From a virus, in the IMG/VR virus record IMGVR_UViG_3300049791_000036, positions 1 through 29,314 of that record: a stretch of 29,314 nt of DNA; one strand, given 5' to 3'. A program made the translations under genes and the position numbers. Of this stretch, positions 1 through 6,181 are shown one piece after another (positions within the stretch are counted from its first letter, which is position 1; the number at the start of each line of letters is the position of its first letter). The notes under the pieces were generated by a model, which made no database searches, was not told the origin of the DNA, and worked only from the letters and a program-made list of their open reading frames with translations.

Positions 1-230
1 CGGCCATCTGGGAGCAGGACCGACGTCCCGCCGTCCGCCTTCACCGTGGTGAGGAACGCGTTGAGCTGGGCGATGGTCGCAGTCGGAGTGACGCTCGCTG
101 CGGCGGTGCGGGCGACGGGTGCTTGGTGGGTCACCGTAGCCTCCTGGGAGTGGCTGGATGAGGCGCCGCCGAATCCGAAGAGCACCGTCAGAACTACGGC
201 GGGTGTGGTGATGATCCGGCTGATGTTCAT
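1..230 (-). CDS. secreted protein, N-terminal part (cut by window start)
   Basis: An open frame begins at an ATG on the minus strand at 230 and runs off the left edge after about 76 codons. The N-terminus (MNISRIITTPAVVLTVLFGF...) is a clear Sec signal peptide: basic n-region, hydrophobic core, then a small-residue stretch GGASSSHS. The mature part starts Ala/Thr/Pro-rich and then reads TIAQLNAFLTTVKADGG. No family can be assigned from the visible part. It is divergent from the lysis operon and sits directly behind a 16-bp palindrome that resembles the operators of the immunity region, so it may be repressor-controlled. An earlier in-frame ATG is excluded because TGA follows it after three codons. 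Confidence 0.75.
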   Translation of the reverse strand, partial: MNISRIITTPAVVLTVLFGFGGASSSHSQEATVTHQAPVARTAAASVTPTATIAQLNAFLTTVKADGGTSVLLPDG

Positions 231-266
231 GTGCGCAGCATGACACAGATGCGCAACGTTGCGCAA
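231..266 (-). promoter_or_regulatory. candidate leaderless promoter of the secreted-protein gene
   Basis: Read on the minus strand, a -35-like TTGCGC (261-266) is followed by 18 bp, a weak -10-like CATGCT (237-242), then 6 bp to the ATG at 230. The -10 is poor, but the spacing is identical to that of the excisionase and repressor promoters in this window. A start codon 6 bp after the -10 implies a leaderless mRNA. Confidence 0.4.
250..265. promoter_or_regulatory. palindromic operator candidate TGCGCAACGTTGCGCA
   Basis: This is a perfect 16-bp palindrome covering the -35 and spacer of the minus-strand promoter. It differs at only two positions from the site at 9918-9933 in the repressor promoter. 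It is probably bound by the phage repressor or the Cro-like protein. Confidence 0.55.
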
Positions 267-268
267 GT

Positions 269-284
269 TCTCTCGGGGGAGAGA
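269..284 (+). other. small hairpin in the 5' region of the lysis operon
   Basis: TCTCTC-GGGG-GAGAGA forms a 6-bp stem with a 4-nt loop, upstream of the first plus-strand ORF. There is no T-tract, so it is not an intrinsic terminator. It may be a 5'-UTR element. Confidence 0.3.
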
Positions 285-318
285 GCCCTATCCGAGCAGT
301 AACAACCCGGGGGAACCC

Positions 319-363
319 ATGACCACCAACGGACAACTCTGCCTCGACCACAAGGCTCCCTGA
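319..363 (+). CDS. possible 14-residue leader peptide
   Basis: A short ORF, MTTNGQLCLDHKAP, follows a good Shine-Dalgarno (GGGGGA about 5 nt upstream). Its TGA overlaps the ATG of the next gene (TGATG), an arrangement that would couple translation. It has no family; support is the RBS and the overlap only. Confidence 0.35.
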   Translation: MTTNGQLCLDHKAP

Positions 364-770
364 TGTTGGCCGCCTTCCTGGCGGCTGACCCGACCGCGAC
401 CACGGCGTTCGACTGGGCGAAGGCGGTCGGCGGGCTCGGCGGCTCCGCGATGCTCGCCCTCGGCACCTTCGCCTGGTACAGGGGACTCATAGTCACAAGG
501 GCCGAACTGAAACGCGCCCAAGACGCTGGCGCCGATGCGTTGACCCGCATCCAGGCCGCAGCCGCAGTGACCCGGAACGACTTGCAGTCGATCATCGCCA
601 CCAAGGATCTGCAACTTGCGGCGAAGGATGAACTGGTCGAACGGAAAGACGAACAGTTGGCGGCGGCTATGCAGACGCTGGTCGACGAGACGGTCCCTGC
701 GCTGGTGAAGGCGACCGTTGTCATGGAACACCAGCAGGCCGAGCTCAGGGCGAGGCGAACACAGCGATGA
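363..770 (+). CDS. membrane-anchored coiled-coil protein
   Basis: The 135-residue product has one probable transmembrane segment at about residues 21-44 (GGLGGSAMLALGTFAWYRGLIV). A long Lys/Glu/Ala-rich helix over about 46-125, rich in AAKDELVERKDEQL-type heptads, should form a coiled coil in the cytoplasm or periplasm. It is the first substantial gene of the lysis block and is followed by two small genes and the peptidase. A role in lysis control is inferred from position only; no family is recognised. Confidence 0.7.
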   Translation: MLAAFLAADPTATTAFDWAKAVGGLGGSAMLALGTFAWYRGLIVTRAELKRAQDAGADALTRIQAAAAVTRNDLQSIIATKDLQLAAKDELVERKDEQLAAAMQTLVDETVPALVKATVVMEHQQAELRARRTQR

Positions 771-937
771 ACCTGCTACTGCCGAATATGACGGCGGGGG
801 TGCAGCAGATCGACCGGGCCGTGGACCTACTACGGACAGTGAGCAAGTCACTTAATCGGGTAGCCGAGAGTGCGTTGGCCGAATACGGCGAGGGGGAGGA
901 CGGAGACGATGCCGCCACTGGAGCCCATATCGGATAA
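767..937 (+). CDS. small hypothetical protein, 56 aa
   Basis: It starts at an ATG overlapping the previous stop by 4 bp (ATGA) and ends in TAA after 56 codons. The product (MNLLLPNMTAGVQQIDRAV...) has an amphipathic helical N-half and an acidic Gly/Asp/Glu C-terminus. The last 29 bp overlap the next gene. No family is recognised; start/stop coupling is the main support. Confidence 0.5.
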   Translation: MNLLLPNMTAGVQQIDRAVDLLRTVSKSLNRVAESALAEYGEGEDGDDAATGAHIG

Positions 938-1301
938 TGACGTTAGGCCGGTAACCCGGGGGCAGACCGAGCGTCTGATCGCAGCGACCGAGCGGTTGGC
1001 GGACAGCAACACGTGGCGGAAGGCAGCGAGGGTTCTCCTCGCACTCGGCATGGTCGGTCTCCTGGCCCTCGGTGTGTCGAACTTCCTTCTGTACCAGCAG
1101 GTCAAGGCGCAGGCGTCGTGCCGGTCGGTGTTCGCCGCCGCCCGCGCGAACGCACTCGACGACTGGATCCGCGCCCTGCCATCGACGACACCGAAGACCC
1201 CGGCCGAGCTGAAGCAGATCCAGCAGGTCTCCCAGGCCAAGCGGCTCGCCTATCTCAAGGTGTCGGACCAGTACCTCGACGCCGTCCGACACAGCTGCTA
1301 G
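909..1301 (+). CDS. single-pass membrane protein of the lysis region
   Basis: The 130-residue product starts at ATG 909, chosen over an upstream in-frame start because GGAGGACGGAG lies just before it. A cytoplasmic N-terminus is followed by a transmembrane segment at about 41-62 (RVLLALGMVGLLALGVSNFLL). A soluble C-terminal domain with two cysteines (SCRSVF near 70; the last residue is Cys) follows. Its position immediately before the lysins suggests an accessory holin or lysis regulator. That role is inference; the topology is read from the sequence. Confidence 0.75.
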   Translation: MPPLEPISDNDVRPVTRGQTERLIAATERLADSNTWRKAARVLLALGMVGLLALGVSNFLLYQQVKAQASCRSVFAAARANALDDWIRALPSTTPKTPAELKQIQQVSQAKRLAYLKVSDQYLDAVRHSC

Positions 1302-1310
1302 GAGCATCCG

Positions 1311-2129
1311 ATGCCTGACGCTAATGACCGGTACCGGTTCCCCGAGACGTCGCACGTCGGTGGCCACGGTCACGAAGGCCGCCTCGGCCGGCATGTCAAC
1401 CATGACCCGCGGTCGCGGGCGTTCGCCCATGTCGCGTCTGGGCGGACGCTCGTCACGGTCCGCCACGAACGGAAGATCCCCGTCCTCGACCAGGGCGACA
1501 TCGGCTCCTGCACCGGCAACGCCGCAGTCGGCGCCCTCGGGACGGTCCCGGACTGGGACGGGCTGCACCCCACCGTCCAGGTCGAGCTGAACGAAAAGTA
1601 CGCGGTGTCCGTCTACTCCGCGGCCACCAAACTCGATGACTACCCCGGCACGTACCCGCCCGAGGACACCGGCAGTGATGGGCTGTCGGTCGCGAAGGTG
1701 CTCTTGAACTGGGGCCTGATCTCCGAGTACAGGCACGCCTTCAGCCTCGCTGACGCCCTCGACGCCCTGCAGGACGGCCCAGTAATCACCGGGGTCTCGT
1801 GGCATACCGGGATGGACAACCCGTCGCCTAGTGGCCTCGTGTCGATCGAGGGGGCTATCCGGGGCGGTCACGAGTTCGTCGCCGACTACTACGACGCCGC
1901 CACCAAGCAGGTCGGGTTCACCAACTCCTGGGGCACCGGCTACGGCGTTCAGGGCCGGTTCTTCATGTCCGCCGTCGACTGGGGTCGGCTCCTCGCCGAT
2001 GACGGGGACGCGACGATCCTGATCCCCGCCAAGGTACCTACACCTGTGCCGACGCCGACGCCCGTTCCTCCGCAGCCCGAGTCGTGGTGGACGAAGTTCC
2101 TGCGCTGGCTGTCATCCCTGTTCCGATGA
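1311..2129 (+). CDS. papain-like (C1A) cysteine peptidase, probable endolysin component
   Basis: The 272-residue product carries the C1A catalytic set: Q61 (oxyanion hole) and C67 in DQGDIGSCTGNAA, H187 in RGGHEFV, and N205 in FTNSWGTGYG. There is no signal peptide or pro-domain, so it should be active in the cytoplasm and exported via the holin. A Pro/Thr/Val linker at about 240-255 leads to a Trp/basic amphipathic tail (ESWWTKFLRWLSSLFR). A GGAG is 6 nt upstream of the ATG. It overlaps the GH25 gene by 4 bp, and the pair looks like a lysin split into peptidase and muramidase. Cleavage of cell-wall peptide or of a host surface protein is inferred. Confidence 0.85.
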   Translation: MPDANDRYRFPETSHVGGHGHEGRLGRHVNHDPRSRAFAHVASGRTLVTVRHERKIPVLDQGDIGSCTGNAAVGALGTVPDWDGLHPTVQVELNEKYAVSVYSAATKLDDYPGTYPPEDTGSDGLSVAKVLLNWGLISEYRHAFSLADALDALQDGPVITGVSWHTGMDNPSPSGLVSIEGAIRGGHEFVADYYDAATKQVGFTNSWGTGYGVQGRFFMSAVDWGRLLADDGDATILIPAKVPTPVPTPTPVPPQPESWWTKFLRWLSSLFR

Positions 2130-3028
2130 TCCGCGGCCGCGACGTCAGTCACTATCAGGGCGACGTCGACTGGGCCGGGCTGACCGCGTCCGAGGGACTG
2201 GACTTCGGGGCCGCGAAGTGCTCCGAGGGTACGTCATTCGTCGACTCCTACTTCCGGCAGAACCGGTCCCGGATCAAGGCCGCTGGGCTCCGGTTCATCT
2301 CCTACCACTACGCCACCCCGAGCGCCTCGAGCCCCCGGACGCAGGCCGCGAAGCATGTGGCCCTGTCCGACCCGCAACCGGGTGACGCGCTCTGCCTCGA
2401 CCTCGAGAAGTCCAGCCTCACGCAGTCCGCCACGAACACGTGGATGCGGGCCTACGGCGACGCCCTCCGCGACCTCGCGCCCGGCATCACAACGATCGCC
2501 TACCTCGGTGGGTACGCCGCGAACGGGTCAGGCCAGTCCGCGATCGACCACTTCGACCGCTGGTGGTACCCCCGCTATCCCGGGCCGTCGACCTGGCCCA
2601 CCATCTACGCACCACGGGTCGACCTGAACACGACCGGATGGAAGGCGCCACCCGCCCCGCACATCTGGCAGTTCACGCCAGCGAGTAAGGGCATGGACGC
2701 CAACGTCTCGAACCTGACCATCGCCCAGTTGTTCAACACGGAGGCAAGCATGCCCACCGCGGCAGAGATCGTTGACGAGCTGTTCGCCCGGAAGATGACG
2801 AACCCTCTCGACCCGACCGGGGCCACCCTGGCCCGGTTCGACACGATGTTCGAGCAGACCTTCGGGCAGGCCCGCAGCATCAACCTCGCCCTCCCCGGCC
2901 TCGTTGATGACATCGCGCAGGCCGTCGTCGACAATCTCCCGCCCGCCAACACCGGCGGGCTCACGAAGCAGGACGTCGTCGATGCCCTGACGCAAGTCCT
3001 CGTCAACGGCACTGGAGGTACATCGTGA
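2126..3028 (+). CDS. GH25-family muramidase (endolysin)
   Basis: The 300-residue product starts at the ATG overlapping the previous TGA. The GH25 signature is at the N-terminus (GRDVSHYQGDVDW, D6 at the first catalytic-cleft position), followed by the acidic pair D92/E94 in CLDLEKS, a WWYPRYPG strand near 146-153, and IWQFT with Q182 and D191 at the barrel end. The family hydrolyses the beta-1,4 MurNAc-GlcNAc bond. Residues ~205-300 form a helical C-terminal module (AAEIVDELFARKM; LPGLVDDIAQAVVDNL; TKQDVVDALTQVL) that may bind the wall or oligomerise. It works with the upstream peptidase and the downstream holin. Confidence 0.9.
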   Translation: MIRGRDVSHYQGDVDWAGLTASEGLDFGAAKCSEGTSFVDSYFRQNRSRIKAAGLRFISYHYATPSASSPRTQAAKHVALSDPQPGDALCLDLEKSSLTQSATNTWMRAYGDALRDLAPGITTIAYLGGYAANGSGQSAIDHFDRWWYPRYPGPSTWPTIYAPRVDLNTTGWKAPPAPHIWQFTPASKGMDANVSNLTIAQLFNTEASMPTAAEIVDELFARKMTNPLDPTGATLARFDTMFEQTFGQARSINLALPGLVDDIAQAVVDNLPPANTGGLTKQDVVDALTQVLVNGTGGTS

Positions 3029-3402
3029 CCTGGGTCAAACTGCACGCCCACTCCCTCGAGCTCCTGGCATTCAGCCTGTTCCTGCTGATCCAGCCCCGCA
3101 TCGTCGGCGCATCCGAGTTCACCGCCCACGACTGGGACAAGGTCGGACTCGGCGCGTTGATGCTGGTCGTCGCCTACGTCGGCGCGAACACCAACGCGAC
3201 AGTCGGCCAGTACGCGAAGCAGGTCGGCGTCGTCGGCACCGCGGTCCTCGTTTCCGCTGACAACCTGTTGGACGGGCCCTGGTCGACGCAGAAGACGATG
3301 CAGGTCGTCGTCGCCGGTGTCGTCGCCTTCGGCGCACTGCTCGGATCTAGCGCCCCGAAGGCAGTCCTACCCGGCAAGGGTCAGATGGGTGACCAGCAAT
3401 GA
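3025..3402 (+). CDS. holin-like membrane protein
   Basis: This 125-residue protein uses a GTG start overlapping the muramidase TGA (GTGA). Hydrophobic segments lie at about 11-29, 41-55 and 91-107, with a weaker one near 66-77, and a short polar C-terminus follows. Size, topology and its place directly after two lysins fit a holin that opens the membrane to release them. No specific holin family motif is recognised. Confidence 0.75.
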   Translation: MTWVKLHAHSLELLAFSLFLLIQPRIVGASEFTAHDWDKVGLGALMLVVAYVGANTNATVGQYAKQVGVVGTAVLVSADNLLDGPWSTQKTMQVVVAGVVAFGALLGSSAPKAVLPGKGQMGDQQ

Positions 3403-3506
3403 GGGCGCGCATCAGGCTCCGTGACGCCGGATACACGGCCATCGAGCTCGTCGTCGGCGTGCTGCTCATCCTGATCTTGGTCTTCGTCCTGTTCCGACTG
3501 ATCTGA
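3399..3506 (+). CDS. 35-residue membrane protein with a prepilin-like motif
   Basis: The ORF starts at an ATG overlapping the holin TGA by 4 bp. A basic n-region (MRARIRLRDAG) is followed by YTAIELVVG and a Leu/Ile/Val helix ending in FRLI. G11|Y12 with Thr at +2 and Glu at +5 matches the prepilin peptidase/class III signal motif. The protein has almost no residues after the helix. It could be a pilin-like peptide, an accessory holin or a simple membrane anchor; the motif is seen and the function is unknown. Confidence 0.6.
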   Translation: MRARIRLRDAGYTAIELVVGVLLILILVFVLFRLI

Positions 3507-3517
3507 AAGGCCAGCCC

Positions 3518-3802
3518 ATGTCGAAGCTCGACGACTCGGTCACCCAAGGAGACGGCGGCTGGGACTTCACCTGCCCCGCCCCGCCCGGCACTTGCGGTGA
3601 CCCCGGCACCGGCGTCCCGTTCACCTCGACGGGCTGGCCCACCAAGAAGATCGCGCAGGCCAGGGCCGGGCAGCACCTCGACGAGCACCTCGAAGGGGTA
3701 GCGGCCAAGGCTGAGAACCGGCCGGTCGACCCGTCCAAGATCATGTCCGACCTTGACGCCTTCCGGGCCAAGCATCTCAACCCTGACGGGACGGCTCGCT
3801 GA
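3518..3802 (+). CDS. small hypothetical protein, 94 aa
   Basis: A soluble protein (MSKLDDSVTQGDGGWDFTCP...) with two early cysteines (FTCPAPPGTCG), a TGWPTKKIAQARAGQHLDEH segment and a charged helical C-terminus. The repeated His/Asp/Glu of the middle part could bind metal, but no family is recognised. An AAAGG lies about 7 nt upstream, and the stop overlaps the next gene by 1 bp (TGATG). Confidence 0.65.
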   Translation: MSKLDDSVTQGDGGWDFTCPAPPGTCGDPGTGVPFTSTGWPTKKIAQARAGQHLDEHLEGVAAKAENRPVDPSKIMSDLDAFRAKHLNPDGTAR

Positions 3803-4350
3803 TGAGCGCCATTGTCGCTGGAGAGATCGTCTTCCGGTACACCACGACCGCCGGCGCGGCTGGTGACACGACCGCGAACACGACCGTCTCCACGTTCCTC
3901 GGGAAGTACGCGGCCACGTCCGCGTGGGCCGGTGGTTCACTCAACGACCTGTTCGCTGACATCTCCGGCGCAGAGAACGCCGCGAGCCAGGTCGACTACG
4001 CCGGGCTCGCGATCCTGAACAACAACGGCGCCAACGCCATGCAGAACACCGTCATCTACATCAGCGCCGAAACCGCGTTGGGTGCCAGCATCGCAGTCGG
4101 CGTCGACACGACCGCATCGTTGGCGAAGGGGTCCGCGTCAGTCCAGCTCGTCACCATCGCCAACCGAACCACCGCCCCGTCCGGGCCAACGTTCTCCAGC
4201 CCGACCACGCTCGCCACCGGGCTCGCGCTCGGGTCCATCGCGGTCGCGTTCGTCAAGGGCGTGTGGATCCGCCGCACCGCCTCGAACAGTGCGGCGCTCT
4301 CCAACGATGGCGTGACGATCGCTATCGGCTGTGACACCGGGTCGCTGTGA
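3802..4350 (+). CDS. probable virion or tail-surface protein
   Basis: The 182-residue product is rich in Ala/Thr/Ser/Gly with alternating hydrophobic strands, typical of beta-rich phage surface proteins. Characteristic stretches are EIVFRYTTTAG, QVDYAGLAILNNN, MQNTVIYISAET and GVWIRRTASN. There is no signal peptide and no membrane helix. It starts at an ATG overlapping the previous TGA. Neighbouring genes at 5581, 6182 and 7843 have the same composition, so this stretch is read as tail-tip/fibre genes interleaved with lysis genes. The precise role is unknown. Confidence 0.6.
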   Translation: MSAIVAGEIVFRYTTTAGAAGDTTANTTVSTFLGKYAATSAWAGGSLNDLFADISGAENAASQVDYAGLAILNNNGANAMQNTVIYISAETALGASIAVGVDTTASLAKGSASVQLVTIANRTTAPSGPTFSSPTTLATGLALGSIAVAFVKGVWIRRTASNSAALSNDGVTIAIGCDTGSL

Positions 4351-5300
4351 TGCGTGCCCCCAAGATCCACCGCGCGCTGATCGTGGGGGCTTCCGCTCTG
4401 ATCGTGATCGTGGCTGTCATGGTCGGCGTGGGGCTGCTGTCGTCGAACAACGGCGGCGAGTCGCAGTCGCTCGGGAAGGTCAAGTGCGGTGCCCCGACCG
4501 CGACCATCGCTAAGGACCCGATCGTGCATCACGACGAGCCCGACGCGGTCGTCCACATGCACCAGATCTTCGGGAACTCGGGCTGGGTCAACCTGGCCGA
4601 GCCGAACGCCGCGAACTACGAGGACCTCAACGGGCAGTCGACCAGCTGCCGGATCATCGGCGACACCGCCGGCTACTGGATCCCCTGCCTGCAGCACCGC
4701 AACGACGACGGCACCTTCGGCCCGACATGCATCGGGACGAACCAGTTCACGGCCTACTACCGGCCGTTCACCGGCATCGGCGGCCCGCAGTACGGTCCCG
4801 GGTTGGCGTTCCCGCCGGACACCCGGCTCGTCGGGCACCTCTACAACTGGACGTGCGGCACCAACTCCGGCGCCCGCTCGGCCCCTGTCCAGAAGATCCC
4901 CGACTGCTCCGGCCTGTCCGGGAAACCCGGCTACACGTTGACCGCTCACATCGACCTACCGAACTGCTACGACGGCGTCCCGCCGAACCATCTGGCCGAG
5001 GATGTCGGCGACACGAGCGATAACCCGCACTACGCGTACTCGGTGAAGGTCAACCGGGTGAAGACGTGCCCGGCCGGGTTCCCTAACCAGATGGTCGCCG
5101 TGCGAGAGACGGTCCAGTTCGCCTACGTGGGCGACGGCACCGACGTGCTGCTGTCCTCGGATGTCATGGCCAGCGCGACCGTTCCGGGGTCGACGTTGCA
5201 CGCTGACTTCTGGAACGCCTGGGACCAACCGTTCTTCGAGCAGTGGGTCCATGACTGCGTGAACTTCCACATCGGCGACACCGCCCGGTGCGACCCGTGA
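4350..5300 (+). CDS. secreted or membrane-anchored DUF1996 protein
   Basis: The 316-residue product has an N-terminal signal anchor (ALIVGASALIVIVAVMVGVGLL, about residues 9-30), so it is exported or tethered outside. The body matches DUF1996 features: HMHQIFGN at 69-76, TSC...DTAGYWIPCL at 98-114, many paired cysteines, and HADFWNAWDQPFFEQWVHDC near the end. DUF1996 is known from fungi and actinomycetes and has no established biochemical function. Its presence in a phage operon is unusual: it may act at the cell wall during lysis, or be cargo. ATG 4350 is favoured (TGATG overlap). Confidence 0.8.
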   Translation: MRAPKIHRALIVGASALIVIVAVMVGVGLLSSNNGGESQSLGKVKCGAPTATIAKDPIVHHDEPDAVVHMHQIFGNSGWVNLAEPNAANYEDLNGQSTSCRIIGDTAGYWIPCLQHRNDDGTFGPTCIGTNQFTAYYRPFTGIGGPQYGPGLAFPPDTRLVGHLYNWTCGTNSGARSAPVQKIPDCSGLSGKPGYTLTAHIDLPNCYDGVPPNHLAEDVGDTSDNPHYAYSVKVNRVKTCPAGFPNQMVAVRETVQFAYVGDGTDVLLSSDVMASATVPGSTLHADFWNAWDQPFFEQWVHDCVNFHIGDTARCDP

Positions 5301-5581
5301 GGGGCCACGACTGCGCGGCGCACCATCACCGCGAGCTCGTCCCGATCGAGGTCCACCACGTCTGGCCGCTCGGCTACCACGGCCCGAACATCGCCTCGAA
5401 CAAGGTGGCGATCTGCTGTAACGCGCACTCCGATACCCACTACCTCCTTGAGGACATGCTCCGCGGCCACCCCTACGACCTCCGCGAGTACGGTCCCGCG
5501 GTGCGAGCGTTGGCACGCAAGGGTTATGACGAAGTCATGGCCTACGGACAGGCACTCTCCGACACGATGGAAGGCACCTGA
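5297..5581 (+). CDS. small HNH-type nuclease-like protein
   Basis: GTG 5297 overlaps the previous TGA (GTGA) and gives 94 residues. The core EVHHVWPLGYHGPN...NKVAICCNAHSDTHYLL resembles an HNH/beta-beta-alpha-metal finger: an HH pair, a conserved Asn, a C-C-x2-H, and a final H. HNH nucleases are common in phages, usually near the terminase; this one lies between the DUF1996 gene and tail-type genes. It could act in packaging or be an inserted homing-like gene. Activity is inferred. Confidence 0.65.
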   Translation: MRGHDCAAHHHRELVPIEVHHVWPLGYHGPNIASNKVAICCNAHSDTHYLLEDMLRGHPYDLREYGPAVRALARKGYDEVMAYGQALSDTMEGT

Positions 5582-6150
5582 TGCCGCAGAACAGCACGTG
5601 GGATAACCTCCTCGACCCCTTCCCGCCCGCACGCGGCGCGGCGATCTCCGGGTTCACCGCGTTCCGCGACATCTCACCGACCCCACTCGTTGCGTCGATG
5701 GCCGGACAGCTGGTCGTCGGCACCAAGGTCACCATCGAGGCATGGGGTGAGCACTCAGGGATCACCAGTTGCACCGTGCAGCTCGGCATCATCTACAACG
5801 CAACCGCCGGAGCAGCCGGCGGGACGACGCTCGCCGCGAACACTGCCGCCGCGTTCGGCACCACCCCGGTCGCGTGGCCCTGGCATCTGCGCTACGAGGG
5901 ACTCATCACCGCTATCGGCTCGGCCGGGACGATCGACGGCATGGGCCTTGTCGATGTGTCCTCGTCGCTGGTCGCCATGACGTCCACTGCGATGCCGGTC
6001 ACCGCGGCCGCGCGGATCGTCACCATCGACACGACCCTGGCTCGGCCGCTGTGGGGCATCGGCGCCGCCTTGGGTGTGTCGTCCGGGTCGAACATCGTGA
6101 CTTGCTACGGCTACAACGTGGAGATCATGAACCAAGGCAAGACATCCTGA
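5581..6150 (+). CDS. probable tail or virion beta-rich protein
   Basis: The 189-residue product (MPQNSTWDNLLDPFPPARG...) is beta-rich with repeated short strands (GTKVTIEAWG, CTVQLGIIYNAT, VAWPWHLRYEGLI) and ends CYGYNVEIMNQGKTS. It has no signal peptide. Composition and place between the HNH gene and the repeat-fibre gene suggest a tail-tip or fibre component. It starts at an ATG overlapping the previous TGA by 1 bp. No specific family is recognised. Confidence 0.6.
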   Translation: MPQNSTWDNLLDPFPPARGAAISGFTAFRDISPTPLVASMAGQLVVGTKVTIEAWGEHSGITSCTVQLGIIYNATAGAAGGTTLAANTAAAFGTTPVAWPWHLRYEGLITAIGSAGTIDGMGLVDVSSSLVAMTSTAMPVTAAARIVTIDTTLARPLWGIGAALGVSSGSNIVTCYGYNVEIMNQGKTS

Positions 6151-6181
6151 CCCGCCGACCCTAAATCAGAGGCGGTAACTC

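Noticed and set aside
852-1871. Long minus-strand ORF opposite the peptidase and its upstream membrane gene
   Set aside because: It is antisense to two genes with clear catalytic motifs or RBS, has Arg/Val/Gly-rich composition of a GC-rich shadow, and no recognisable domain.
4056-4949. Minus-strand ORF of 297 codons opposite the DUF1996 gene
   Set aside because: Shadow frame of a gene with a recognised family; biased composition and no motifs.
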